Below are positions 25,479-34,433 of a DNA stretch of 64,000 nt, piece after piece; the stretch's first letter is position 1; every line of letters starts with the position of its first letter. The position numbers and the translations under genes are program-made. The stretch is from Imperialibacter sp040222815. Its GTDB lineage: Bacteria > Bacteroidota > Bacteroidia > Cytophagales > Cyclobacteriaceae. The notes beneath the pieces are model-generated. The model was not told the origin of the DNA and did not search any database. It saw only the letters and a list, made by a program, of their open reading frames with translations. The stretch covers positions 682,001-746,000 of the forward strand of contig NZ_JAVKCH010000022.1 of assembly GCF_040222815.1 (NCBI RefSeq), written 5' to 3'.

Positions 25479-26402
25479 ATGGAATATATTTCAACATCAG
25501 CACTTGCAAACGAACTTGACATCAAATCCAGCGACCTGTTCGACAAGCTGAAAACGCTTGGTTGGATAGAAAGGAAAAATGACAAGTGGGTTTTAACTGA
25601 CATTGGAAAACAAAAAGGTGGACAGACACGATCCAATCCAAAATTTGGAGAATTTGTAGTTTGGCCAGAAAACATTTCCCTTCACAGCGGGCAACAAAGA
25701 GATCGACCAAAACAAATTAATGCGACAGCAATTGGAAAACATTTTGACATTTCGTCTCAGCGACTAAACCTTATCCTATCGGAACTTGGCTTAATAGAGA
25801 AAGATCTTGCAGCGGGTTGGGAAATCACAAAACTGGGTAAGAGTATTGGTGGTAGACAATTTGAACACGAAACATCAGGTGCAAATTATGTTTTATGGCC
25901 TGAGAGTATTTTATACTACAAAAGACTTTTAGAAGTATTCAAAGAAAACTCAACAGACCTACCTCAAGTACAAACTGCAACAGTTTCATCACCTCAGACG
26001 GAAACCCAGGTTGCCAATATTAACAAGGACAATTTCCGTGAAAAATTTGAAGCTAAACATCGAACTATAGACGGACACTATGTGAGAAGCAAAGCAGAAA
26101 TGCTAATTGACAATTGGCTTTATCAATACGGGCTTGTTCACGCATACGAACGGAAATTACCGATTGACGAAGATGTTTATTGTGACTTTTATATTCCTTC
26201 GGGAAACGGCAGACCTCAAGCAGTTTACATTGAGTTTTGGGGACTTGAAAACGACCCGAAATACACAGCACGAAAAAACAAAAAGATAGAGATATATAAG
26301 CGTGAAGGACTTTCATTGATAGAACTAACAGACGCTGACTTGCAAAACATTGACGACATACTTGCAAAAAAACTTAGACAATTTAAAGTTCCAATCGGAT
26401 AA
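25479..26402 (+). CDS. Tandem winged-helix protein with PD-(D/E)XK-like nuclease domain
   Basis: This 307-aa protein holds two repeats of about 65 residues, each a winged helix ending in a conserved WPE(N/S)I: STSALANELDIKSSDLFDKL, then FGEFVVWPENI, and NATAIGKHFDISSQRLNLIL, then NYVLWPESI. These resemble KilA-C/antirepressor wHTH domains. After a linker, the C-terminal 100 residues show a PD-(D/E)XK layout: Glu in RSKAEMLI, Asp in VYCDFYIP, Glu in VYIEFWG and Lys in ARKNKKIEIY. It looks more AT-rich than its neighbours and is flanked by repeat-like DNA, suggesting horizontal acquisition. A DNA-targeting or defence role is inferred. Confidence 0.75.
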   Translation: MEYISTSALANELDIKSSDLFDKLKTLGWIERKNDKWVLTDIGKQKGGQTRSNPKFGEFVVWPENISLHSGQQRDRPKQINATAIGKHFDISSQRLNLILSELGLIEKDLAAGWEITKLGKSIGGRQFEHETSGANYVLWPESILYYKRLLEVFKENSTDLPQVQTATVSSPQTETQVANINKDNFREKFEAKHRTIDGHYVRSKAEMLIDNWLYQYGLVHAYERKLPIDEDVYCDFYIPSGNGRPQAVYIEFWGLENDPKYTARKNKKIEIYKREGLSLIELTDADLQNIDDILAKKLRQFKVPIG

Positions 26403-26713
26403 ACAAAACCAGCTAGTTTGAGCAACCCACCTCTCTTTTTTCCTCAGAGCCTCCTGAAAGGGACGCTGAGTAAGAAAACACCACACTAATACTCAGAGTC
26501 TTCGGCGAGAGACTCTGAGGGAAAACAAAACACGAGCCACGGCGGCGGCGTGGACACAAGCCTTGGCGGTGTGGTCGGACGAATAGAAGCCCCGGCGTGG
26601 AGAGTGCTGCCGACATCGTTTTTTTTGCGATGAAACAGGTGGTACCTTGAAGGCGGGTAACGGGGTGAACCAGCCAAACGTCGTTGAGCCGGTTGTTAGG
26701 GCAATAGAAACCA
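26403..26713. other. Intergenic region with hairpin and repeat trailer
   Basis: These 311 bp contain a perfect 10-bp hairpin (26492-26519), the trailer CACGAGCCACGGCGG shared with the GTG-core palindromes (about 26531), a related second block (CCTTGGCGGTGTGG) and GGTTGTTAGGGC at the right end. Frames crossing it on the minus strand are not believed. Confidence 0.5.
26492..26519. terminator. Hairpin, possible terminator
   Basis: CTCAGAGTCT-tcggcgag-AGACTCTGAG is a perfect 10-bp stem with an 8-base loop, 89 bp after the nuclease stop. It lacks a T-tract on either side (followed by GGAAAACAAAAC), so rho-independent termination is doubtful. Confidence 0.4.
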
Positions 26714-27490
26714 ATGAATAAGTACACAGTCGCTTTTATAGCACTTCTTTTTTTTCTGAAAAATGCACACGGGCAGCACCTGAAGGAGGCGTCGATAAAC
26801 CAAGTGGGCGTTGGTGTTGGCTATCAGCACAGCTACCTGAAAGACGATAATTTTTCTCCCTTGAATCAGGCAGGCGGCGGTTTGGCTACTTCGGCCAGGT
26901 ATCAGAGAATTTCAAAAAATGTTTTTGGGGTGAATTTCCAATTCAGTTCGGGCAATATTCATTCAGGCCCTACCAGCGGATTTACCACCTCATTTATCAA
27001 TGCCAACCTGGAGCTGGAATACCTTTTTAAGCTAACACCGGATGAGAACGCCTTTCAGTTTTTTTTGGGGCCAGCCAACAGCACAAGGGTGCTCTATCTC
27101 GACTGGTACGATTTGGAGGCGTTCAGCTATGTGGCTACCCACGGTGTTGGCATCAAGGGGATGGTTTCAAAGCATATAAAGGAGAAGCACTTGCTTCAGG
27201 CCACGCTTTCACTTCCTGTTTTCCAGTTATTGGCAAGGCCACCCTACAATGGCATCGATGAATTTATTATAGAAAATCAGGACAGCCCTGCCAACATAAT
27301 TTTCAGTGGCACCCCGTCTTCATTGAATGATTTTTTTGCTTTAGGGTTATGTGTCGATTATAAATACAAGCTCACTGAGCGGGTAGCCTGGCACACCAAT
27401 TACAGCCTGCACATGCAAACAGTAATGGCAACTAACCGTTTCAAAAGCCTGTCGAATACGGTAACAACCGGCGTTGCCGTCAATTTTTAA
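26714..27490 (+). CDS. Outer-membrane beta-barrel protein
   Basis: This 258-aa exported protein has signal peptide MNKYTVAFIALLFFLKNAHG, followed by alternating beta strands (VGVGVGYQHSYL, GVNFQFSSGNI, NTVTTGVAVNF) and a terminal Phe typical of outer-membrane barrels. The ligand is unknown. The S41 lipoprotein gene follows after two bases, so the pair is probably cotranscribed. Confidence 0.78.
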   Translation: MNKYTVAFIALLFFLKNAHGQHLKEASINQVGVGVGYQHSYLKDDNFSPLNQAGGGLATSARYQRISKNVFGVNFQFSSGNIHSGPTSGFTTSFINANLELEYLFKLTPDENAFQFFLGPANSTRVLYLDWYDLEAFSYVATHGVGIKGMVSKHIKEKHLLQATLSLPVFQLLARPPYNGIDEFIIENQDSPANIIFSGTPSSLNDFFALGLCVDYKYKLTERVAWHTNYSLHMQTVMATNRFKSLSNTVTTGVAVNF

Positions 27491-27492
27491 CC

Positions 27493-28527
27493 ATGAAAAA
27501 ACGAGCCTTCCTGTCCATCATTTCCTTTTTTTCGGTCGCTTGTGAGACGGCGTTTCTGGGTGAGGAGGAGGAAAATAGCAACACCAATGTTTTTGAGATC
27601 TTCTGGAACGACCTGGACAAGCACTACAGCCTGTTCACGGTAAGAAATATTGATTGGGATATGCTGTACCAAACCTACCGCCCGCAAGTCAACGACGACC
27701 TGTCGGAAGACGAATTGTGGACGATGATGTCCAACCTGATCGAGCACTTGGACGACAGCCACACCACACTTTACGATGGTGATAAAAGATACAAGTCTGG
27801 GTATGCGCTAAACGAGCAGTCAATAGCCGGGTTTGATGCCGACCTGATCACTTCAAAATATGTGGAGGGTGCCACTCAGGTGACAACAGAAAGCGAGCTC
27901 TATTATGGAAAAGTGAAAGGCAAAGAGATAGGTTATATTTATCTGAGATCGATGAATGGCGACAACCCGGGGGTGATTGATGAGGTGCTGCAAAAGCTGG
28001 ATAGCTACCAGGCCATTATTTTGGATGTCCGGCAAAATACGGGCGGCGATGACAGGTACTCGGCAAGAATTGCTCAGGCTTTTGCTGATGGTAAGCATTT
28101 GATCTATACTGTGCAAACCAGGAATGGGCCTGGGCATGATGATTTTGATGAAAAGAAACTGTACTACACCCGGAACGACAATGCAAACCCTTACACAAGG
28201 CCGGTTGTTGTGTTGACTGACCGAAGAACGATAAGTGCGGGGGAGATTTTCCTGTTACACATGAAGTCGTTTGCCCATGTTACCCAAATTGGGGACACCA
28301 CCGCCGGTGATTTTTCCACAGTAAGCAATATGCGGTTTCTGCCCAATGGATGGACTTATGTTTATTCCATTCAAAAATTTTTGCTGCCAAATGGCACCAG
28401 TCTCGATGGCGTAGGGCATGTGCCGGCTGTTTATATAAAAAACACAGCATCGGACATTGACGCTTCGGTTGACAGCGTGCTGGAAGGCGCATTTGATTAC
28501 CTGTATTCAGTCCACGGAATAGAGTGA
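27493..28527 (+). CDS. S41 (tricorn/CtpA-like) peptidase lipoprotein
   Basis: This 344-aa protein has a lipobox (FFSVAC) near the N-terminus. An N-terminal helical region is followed by an S41 peptidase fold: GYIYLRSMNGD, then AIILDVRQNTGGDDRYS, PVVVLTDRRTISAGEIF with probable nucleophile Ser248, and IGDTTAGDFS. This fits the interphotoreceptor-retinoid-binding/tricorn branch. No PDZ domain is visible. It would act at an envelope membrane with the adjacent barrel protein. Confidence 0.88.
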   Translation: MKKRAFLSIISFFSVACETAFLGEEEENSNTNVFEIFWNDLDKHYSLFTVRNIDWDMLYQTYRPQVNDDLSEDELWTMMSNLIEHLDDSHTTLYDGDKRYKSGYALNEQSIAGFDADLITSKYVEGATQVTTESELYYGKVKGKEIGYIYLRSMNGDNPGVIDEVLQKLDSYQAIILDVRQNTGGDDRYSARIAQAFADGKHLIYTVQTRNGPGHDDFDEKKLYYTRNDNANPYTRPVVVLTDRRTISAGEIFLLHMKSFAHVTQIGDTTAGDFSTVSNMRFLPNGWTYVYSIQKFLLPNGTSLDGVGHVPAVYIKNTASDIDASVDSVLEGAFDYLYSVHGIE

Positions 28528-28677
28528 AGGGGGCGTATTTGGGGGCTGGCCAATGCACATGGGCAATGCCGGACCAAGGTTTTATACTTTTGATTCGGGG
28601 AGTGTTTGCACGGCAGCTCAGGTCACCACTTTTTTTTACGCTGATGCCGGTGCTAAATTGACATAAATTAGCCGCCA

Positions 28678-29493
28678 ATGAATTACCAGACATTTCAGCC
28701 GCATCCCGATTTAGCCTCTCTTATTGGCTGCTATTGGACGCTGGAAGTGCCGGCGGCAGCTGAGACACAAAAGCAACGGATTGTGCCCGACGGTTGTATT
28801 GAAATGGCATTTATTCTTGGTGATGACATAAAACGATACACCACCGGCGATGATTTTATCCTACAGCCCCGTGCCATGGTGCTCGGCCAAACCATTGAGC
28901 CGTTCTACATAGAACCAACAGGGCATGTCGATACATTTGCTGTTCGTTTTTACCCCTATGGTTTTTCCAATTTCATCACCACGCCCATTAAGGCCCTAGC
29001 TAATAAAGAAACGCCATTAGCATCTTTGTTTGGAGAAAGGCCAGCGAAAGAGTTGGCACAAAAGATAGTGGAGGCAGCAGACAGCGCCGAGCGAATAGCT
29101 ATCGTAGAAAGCTTTCTCTTTGATAAATTAAACAACAAAGCCACTATTGACAGCATTGTTAAAACCACCATTGATGCGCTGCTGTCGACAAAAGGCAGTG
29201 CGGCGATCAACACCATTCTCAAAGAAGATTTATCAAAAAGACGACAGCTAGAAAGAAAGTTTTTGAAGCAGATAGGGATTAGCCCAAAGCAATTGGGCAA
29301 AGTGATCCGGCTGCAAACCGCTCTGAAAATGCTACTCAGCGAAGAGGCGGAAAACCTGACTAGTATTGCTTACGAAAGCGAATACTATGACCAGGCACAT
29401 TTTATCAAAGACTTTAGGGAGTTTACAGGCACCAACCCCGGGGAGTTTTTAGGCAACGAAAGCATGGCCCTTTCTACTCTGTTCTACAAATAG
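28678..29493 (+). CDS. AraC family regulator with DUF6597-type N-terminal domain
   Basis: This 271-aa regulator has an N-terminal region with PHPDLASLIGCYWTLEVP and RIVPDGCIEMAFILGD, typical of DUF6597-type sensor domains, and a C-terminal AraC HTH (ISPKQLGKVIRLQTALKMLL, then LTSIAYESEYYDQAHFIKDF). A possible -7 box TACTTTTG lies at 28585-28592. The VOC lipoprotein gene downstream is a plausible target. Confidence 0.9.
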   Translation: MNYQTFQPHPDLASLIGCYWTLEVPAAAETQKQRIVPDGCIEMAFILGDDIKRYTTGDDFILQPRAMVLGQTIEPFYIEPTGHVDTFAVRFYPYGFSNFITTPIKALANKETPLASLFGERPAKELAQKIVEAADSAERIAIVESFLFDKLNNKATIDSIVKTTIDALLSTKGSAAINTILKEDLSKRRQLERKFLKQIGISPKQLGKVIRLQTALKMLLSEEAENLTSIAYESEYYDQAHFIKDFREFTGTNPGEFLGNESMALSTLFYK

Positions 29494-29573
29494 ACAACAG
29501 GGGTGTCGCATTTTTACAATTTTCTCCATCGGCGGCAGCCCAACTTTGCTCTGCGAACTTAAACAGAGCGAAA

Positions 29574-30071
29574 ATGAAAGGAACCCTACTGCACGTTACC
29601 ACCGCCATGCTTGCCATCAGTTGTATGGCTTGCAACAGCCAATCTACATCGGATTCACAAACACAAAAGGTTGATTCAACCTACCACCAAACCAACATTG
29701 ATATGAAAAGCTTTGTCTCGATTTTTGAAATTCCAGCCACAGATTTATCAAGAGCCGTCGATTTTTATCAGGCGATTTTCAGTATTCAAATTGAGAAAAT
29801 GGACATGCCGGGCATGCAAATGGGTATATGGCCGTACGAAGGACAAATGGTTACCGGCGTTATCGTGCAGGGTGAAGGGTTTCAGCCCTCGGCTGATGGC
29901 GTAGCTATCTACCTGAATGGTGGAGACGATCTTCAAATTGTTTTAGACAAGGTGGAGAAGAATGGGGGGAAGGTATTGGTTGGCAAAACACTGCATGCCG
30001 ACGAAAGCGGATACTTCGCCATGTTTCTTGATTCGGAGGGGAATAGGCTGGGCTTGCATTCTCCGAATTGA
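29574..30071 (+). CDS. VOC (glyoxalase/bleomycin-resistance) domain lipoprotein
   Basis: This 165-aa protein has a lipobox signal (LAISCMAC), a short Ser/Thr/Gln linker and one VOC domain starting MKSFVSIFEIPATDLSRAVD (about residue 44). Typical VOC proteins are cytoplasmic and start at that Met, so this gene shows a signal peptide joined to a stock VOC fold. An alternative cytoplasmic start at 29703 cannot be excluded. Two beta-alpha-beta-beta-beta halves are visible; metal ligands are not certain. Confidence 0.8.
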   Translation: MKGTLLHVTTAMLAISCMACNSQSTSDSQTQKVDSTYHQTNIDMKSFVSIFEIPATDLSRAVDFYQAIFSIQIEKMDMPGMQMGIWPYEGQMVTGVIVQGEGFQPSADGVAIYLNGGDDLQIVLDKVEKNGGKVLVGKTLHADESGYFAMFLDSEGNRLGLHSPN

Positions 30072-30076
30072 ACGGG

Positions 30077-30505
30077 TTAAAAAACAATCGGCCAGAAGAT
30101 GATATCCACCCGGCGGTTAAGCAGCTTGCCTTCCCATTTTTTGTTGTCGAAGTAGGGGTTTTCCTGGCCGAAGGCTTTGATGGAGATGTTTTCGAGGGGG
30201 ATGTCCATGATGATGAGCTTTTGCAGGGCGGCCTGGCTGCGCATTTCGGAGAGCCATTTGTTGTAGAGCTGTCCGCCGATATTGTCGGTGTGGCTGTAGA
30301 TGCTGATCTGGTAAAGCTCTATATTGGGGATGGTGTCGAGTAGCTGTAGCAGCTCCTGGGTTTGCTGTTCGTCCACATAGTAGCTGCCACCCCCAAAGAA
30401 GATGCTCTTCTGGATCAGGCCTGTGGGAGGCTTGGGCGCAGGTGTATCCTGGGCTGAGGCAGCCATACAAAGGAAGACGAAGCCGATGAGCAGAAAACAG
30501 CGCAT
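30077..30505 (-). CDS. Small OmpA-like periplasmic protein
   Basis: This 142-aa exported protein has signal peptide MRCFLLIGFVFLCMAASAQ and a compact OmpA-C peptidoglycan-binding fold: IYSHTDNIGGQLYNKWLSEMR with the usual Asp-Asn, then IKAFGQENP and LLNRRVDIIFW, with the Arg that contacts diaminopimelate. It lies tail to tail with the VOC gene. A truncated copy of its 3' end sits at 20290-20415. Confidence 0.88.
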   Translation of the reverse strand: MRCFLLIGFVFLCMAASAQDTPAPKPPTGLIQKSIFFGGGSYYVDEQQTQELLQLLDTIPNIELYQISIYSHTDNIGGQLYNKWLSEMRSQAALQKLIIMDIPLENISIKAFGQENPYFDNKKWEGKLLNRRVDIIFWPIVF

Positions 30506-31432
30506 GTTGATAAATATACGAGGAAAAGTGTTTTGTTGATGCCATTTGCGGCGAGGTAAATAGTTTATGGTGGGTTTATGGAACCGCTGGCGTCGGTAAA
30601 ACGCAACGCTGTTCCACAGGCGTTCAACCTGTTTCTTTTTATCTCGGGTTAGAAACCCGCCTTACAGCCGACTGATTTAGGGGCAACGGCTGTCAGCGAA
30701 GTGCAGGGCTGTTCCACAGGTTTCCAACCTGTTTTTTTCTCTTGGGTTAGAAACCCGTCTTACAGCCGACCTACTTAGAGGCAACGGCTGTCAGCGAAGT
30801 GCAGGGCTGTTCCACAGGTTTCCAACCTGTTTCTTTTATCTCGGGTTGGAAACCCGCCTTACAGCCGACTGATTTAGGGGCAACGGCTGTTAGCGAAGTG
30901 CAGGGCTGTTCCACAGGTTTCCAACCTGTTTTTTTCTCTTGGGTTAGAAACCCGTCTTACAGCCGACCTACTTAGAGGCAACGGCTGTCAGCGAAGTGCA
31001 GGGCTGTTCCATAGGTTTCCAACCTGTTTCTTTTATCTCGGGTTAGAAACCCGCCTTACAGCCGACTGATTTAGGGGCAACGGCTGTTAGCGAAGTGCAG
31101 CGCTGTTCAGCCTGCCTTTGCGGGTTAGAAACCCGCCTTACAGCCGACTGATTTACAGGAAATGGCTGTTATCGAAATGCAGAGCTGTTCCATAGGTTTG
31201 CTACTAGTTTTATCTCGGGTTGGTAACCTGATCAACGGTGGCTGGTGTATCGGGTAGTGACTATACAAACACAACCTCCTTCACCAACCCGCCCACAAAA
31301 CAAATTACCGGCAAAATTCGCCATATCCTCCGCTGTTCCAATTCTCCCTCCATTCTTTGGATATGAAGGCGGCAGGCTCTTATTTCAGGCACCAGATAAA
31401 CAGCAATTATTCGTTAACTACTTGATAATCTT
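30506..31432. other. Long non-coding region with tandem hairpin array
   Basis: This 927-bp gap holds the tandem array (30590-31235), a short leader on the left and an AT-richer right end that must include the M14 peptidase promoter. A 65-codon frame at 31245 is not believed. Confidence 0.6.
30590..31235. repeat. Tandem array of hairpin-rich units of about 98 bp
   Basis: About six units repeat at 98-99-bp spacing (GTGCAG anchors at 30701, 30799, 30898, 30996 and 31095, with a decayed unit after). Each has the palindrome CAGGTT-tcc-AACCTG, a second CGGGTT-aga-AACCCG, and a wider stem ACAGCCG...CGGCTGT. Two subtypes alternate: CCGACTGATTTAGGGGCAA and CCGACCTACTTAGAGGCAA, a higher-order period of about 197 bp. 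The end units are degraded. No coding potential is seen. Confidence 0.85.
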
Positions 31433-34045
31433 ATGTATCTAAAAAGAGGATTCCTGGCCATGCTATCAGCCTTTTGCCTGATGATGGTCAACACAACATT
31501 TGCTCAAGTCCCCACCCCAGAGTCACATTTCGGCTTCCAGGTGGGCGCCGACTACAAACTGTTCAATCACCAGCAGCAGATGGATTACTTCCAGAAGCTG
31601 GATGCAGCGTCGGACAGGGTGCTGATGAAGGAGATTGGCAAAACCACGCTCGGCAAACCGATGGTGGTGGTGTTCATTTCGAGTGAAGACAACATCAAAA
31701 ACCTTGAAAAATACCGAAAGATAAGTGAAGACCTGGCCCGGGTGCGGGTAGATGAAGCTACTGCCCGCAAATACAGCGAGGAAGGCAAGGCGATCATCTG
31801 GATAGATGGCGGCCTGCATGCTACCGAGCGTGCCGGTGCGCAAATGACACCGGAGTTGGCCTACCGGGTGGCGACAGAGGAAACTTCGGAGATGAAGAAA
31901 ATCCGTGAGGAGGTCATCTTCATTTTGATGCCCAGCATGAACCCCGACGGACTGAACATCGTGGAGAGCTGGTACAAAAAGAACCTGGGCACGCCATGGG
32001 AAACTACAAACCCGCCGTGGTTGTACCACCACTTTATTGGTCACGACAACAACCGTGACTGGTTCATGAACAACATGCCGGAGAGCTACCATGTGAACGA
32101 AGTGCTGTACAACGAGTGGTATCCGCAGATCGTGTACAACCAGCACCAGACCTCACCAGGCTGGGCGAGGATTTTCCTACCGCCATTTGACAACCCGGTG
32201 AACCCCAATATTCACCCCGGTGCTACCACGGGCACCAATTTGGTAGGCACTGCCATGGCCAACCGCTTTGCGCTGGAAAGAAAGCCCGGTGTGATTTCGA
32301 ACCACACCTTCAGCATGTGGTGGAACGGTGGCATGCGTACCGTGCCTTATTTCCACAATATGATTGGTATTCTGACAGAAACAGGCCATGCTACGCCAAC
32401 GCCCCGTTTCTACGATCCCGATTCTATTCCCAAGTATATCCGTGGCCTGGGTGGTTCCAAGCCTACCGATGGCACGCACATTTTCTACTCCGACCCATGG
32501 AAGGGTGGGGAGTCGCATTTCAGAGACGCTGTGGACTATATGATCACTGGATCGCTGGCCGTGCTTGACCTTGCCGCCGACCGCAAGGAGCATTACCTCT
32601 ACAATATCTACAGCATGGGCAAGGATGCTATCGAAGCTAAACTCTTAGAAAATAGCTTTGCCTACGTGATCCCTGCTGAGCAGTTCGATAAAGGGGAGGC
32701 CCGCAACCTGGTGAATATTTTGCGCCAGGGTGGTGTGGAAATGCACAAGGCGACGAAGTCGTTTATGGCGAATGGGAAGCAATATGCCGCCGGCACATAT
32801 ATTGCTTATTCGGCACAGGCGTTCCGCCCTTATCTGGTCGATTTGATGGAGAAGCAAAGCTATCCTGATCTTAGGATCAGCCCGGGAGGCCCCCCAATCC
32901 CTCCTTATGACCTGGCAGGCTGGACATTGCCTATGCAAATGGGCGTGACGGTCGACAAGGTAATGGAGAAGTTTACCGCCAGCACAGAGGAAATTAAAAC
33001 CAGAGAGCCTGTTACGGCTGGTAAAGTAGCAGGTAAGTCGGGCTACGGTTATAGCCTCACCACCAACGAAAATTCTGCGATCAAGGCCGTTAACTTCCTT
33101 TTGGCCAAGGGCGAAAAGGTAAGCCGCCTGGCTGCGAAGCAGGGCGACATGGCTGCTGGTACTTTTGTTGTTGAAAAAGGCAGCTCTACCGATGCCAATG
33201 TTTCAGAAGCGTCGAAAACCTATGGCGTGGACTTCGCTGGTGTTGCCGCCAAGCCTGCGGGCACGCTGAAAGCCATCAAGCTGCCAAAAGTGGGACTTTA
33301 CAAAACCTGGCAGGCCAATATGGACGAAGGCTGGACCCGCTGGTTGCTGCAGGACTACGGCTTCCCACTGGATACGCTGCACGACAACGATGTGCGCACC
33401 AAAGACCTTTCGCAGTACGACGCCATCATCATCCCTGACCAGCGTCCTGATGGAATTCTAAACGGTTATTCGTTTGGATTCATGCCACCGGAGTACACAG
33501 GCGGCATGGGCATCGACGGACTGGCGGCCATCAAAAACTATGTGGCCAATGGTGGTCAGCTGATTACCTTTGATGAGGCCAGTGACTTTGCTGTGGATCA
33601 GTTTGGGCTGTCGTTGCGCAGCACAACGAATGGGTTGTCACCAAACACCTTTTTTATCCCCGGCTCACTCATCAGAACGAACGTGGATACCAATCACAGC
33701 CTGGCGTATGGCGTTCAAGCTGAAGTGGCAGCGTCATTTAACCAGAGCCGTGCTTACAGCAGAGTGGTGAAGGACAATGAAGGTGAGGGAGGCAAGGAGC
33801 CGTCGGTGAAAGAAGCACCTGAGCCGCCGCTGGAGATAGTGGCCACCTATGCCAAAGACAAGCTGCTGATGAGCGGGTGGGCCATGGGGCAGGACAAGTA
33901 TATTGGTTCTAAAGCAGCTGTGATCAAAGCTGGGTATGGTAGCGGCAGCATTGTGCTGTTTGCCTTCCGTCCGCAGTTCAGAGGCCAGCCAAGGGCTACT
34001 TATAAGCTGATCTTCAATGCTATTTATGAAGGCACGATGGAGTAG
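31433..34045 (+). CDS. M14-family zinc carboxypeptidase, secreted
   Basis: This 870-aa exported protein has a signal peptide of about 24 residues and an M14 domain: HATE (His about 129 with Glu) in IDGGLHATERAGAQM, then MPSMNPDGLN and NNRDWF, and a later IVYNQHQTSPG supplying the third zinc ligand. The C-terminal third resembles a class-I glutamine-amidotransferase-like module (DAIIIPDQRPDGI) of unknown role. It likely trims peptides in the periplasm or outside. A terminator follows at 34290. Confidence 0.9.
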   Translation: MYLKRGFLAMLSAFCLMMVNTTFAQVPTPESHFGFQVGADYKLFNHQQQMDYFQKLDAASDRVLMKEIGKTTLGKPMVVVFISSEDNIKNLEKYRKISEDLARVRVDEATARKYSEEGKAIIWIDGGLHATERAGAQMTPELAYRVATEETSEMKKIREEVIFILMPSMNPDGLNIVESWYKKNLGTPWETTNPPWLYHHFIGHDNNRDWFMNNMPESYHVNEVLYNEWYPQIVYNQHQTSPGWARIFLPPFDNPVNPNIHPGATTGTNLVGTAMANRFALERKPGVISNHTFSMWWNGGMRTVPYFHNMIGILTETGHATPTPRFYDPDSIPKYIRGLGGSKPTDGTHIFYSDPWKGGESHFRDAVDYMITGSLAVLDLAADRKEHYLYNIYSMGKDAIEAKLLENSFAYVIPAEQFDKGEARNLVNILRQGGVEMHKATKSFMANGKQYAAGTYIAYSAQAFRPYLVDLMEKQSYPDLRISPGGPPIPPYDLAGWTLPMQMGVTVDKVMEKFTASTEEIKTREPVTAGKVAGKSGYGYSLTTNENSAIKAVNFLLAKGEKVSRLAAKQGDMAAGTFVVEKGSSTDANVSEASKTYGVDFAGVAAKPAGTLKAIKLPKVGLYKTWQANMDEGWTRWLLQDYGFPLDTLHDNDVRTKDLSQYDAIIIPDQRPDGILNGYSFGFMPPEYTGGMGIDGLAAIKNYVANGGQLITFDEASDFAVDQFGLSLRSTTNGLSPNTFFIPGSLIRTNVDTNHSLAYGVQAEVAASFNQSRAYSRVVKDNEGEGGKEPSVKEAPEPPLEIVATYAKDKLLMSGWAMGQDKYIGSKAAVIKAGYGSGSIVLFAFRPQFRGQPRATYKLIFNAIYEGTME

Positions 34046-34289
34046 GGTGTGATGTATGCAGTTCGTTTGCCTACCGCCTAACGTCACTGAGAAATCTCCC
34101 GAACTTAAGATGCTGGCGGGATGAGATTGTTCTTTTTTCCCGGGGACTTCTCGCTCCACTGCGTTGCGCTTCGAAGTGACGAGCAGGCGGTGGTTGGTGG
34201 CTTCCAACGGGATTGGGCTTCGGAATAAAAGGATCGCAACAACTGCTGAAGAAGGTGAATACCATTACGTCGTTAGTCAATTAACAATG

Positions 34290-34330
34290 ATCCCCGGGTC
34301 GTGTGTAGATCCACAGCCCGGGGATTTTTA
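34290..34330 (+). terminator. Rho-independent terminator after the M14 gene
   Basis: ATCCCCGGG (34290-34298) pairs perfectly with CCCGGGGAT (34317-34325) and is followed by TTTTA. The 18-base loop is long but the stem is strong. It ends the M14 transcript. Confidence 0.7.
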
Positions 34331-34383
34331 CTTTCAGCGTTTGCTTTTAACACTCTTTAACGCTTTTTAACCGGTCATTAACA

Positions 34384-34411
34384 TTGGTCGATTTTCCGGT
34401 ATTGTACCTTG
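34384..34411 (+). promoter_or_regulatory. Bacteroidota-type promoter candidate
   Basis: TTG (34384-34386) is followed after 18 bp by TACCTTG (34405-34411), close to the -33 TTTG / -7 TAnnTTTG layout. It lies 22 bp before the permease ATG, implying a short leader. Confidence 0.45.
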
Positions 34412-34433
34412 GAAGCAACTAATCGAACTGCCA

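Larger units (their letters stand above)
34046..34433. other. Intergenic region with terminator and promoter
   Basis: These 388 bp hold a palindromic block near 34135-34185 (ACTTCTCGCTCC...GAAGTGACG, a common kind of repeat in Bacteroidota), the terminator at 34290-34330 and a promoter-like pair at 34384-34411. No gene is seen. Confidence 0.6.

Noticed and set aside
30590..31235. CRISPR array
   Set aside because: Units are about 98 bp, nearly identical throughout, without short repeats separated by unique spacers, and no cas gene is near.
34135..34185. Terminator at the ACTTCTCGCTCC...GAAGTGACG block
   Set aside because: It resembles a common dispersed Bacteroidota repeat and has no T-tract; a better terminator lies at 34290.
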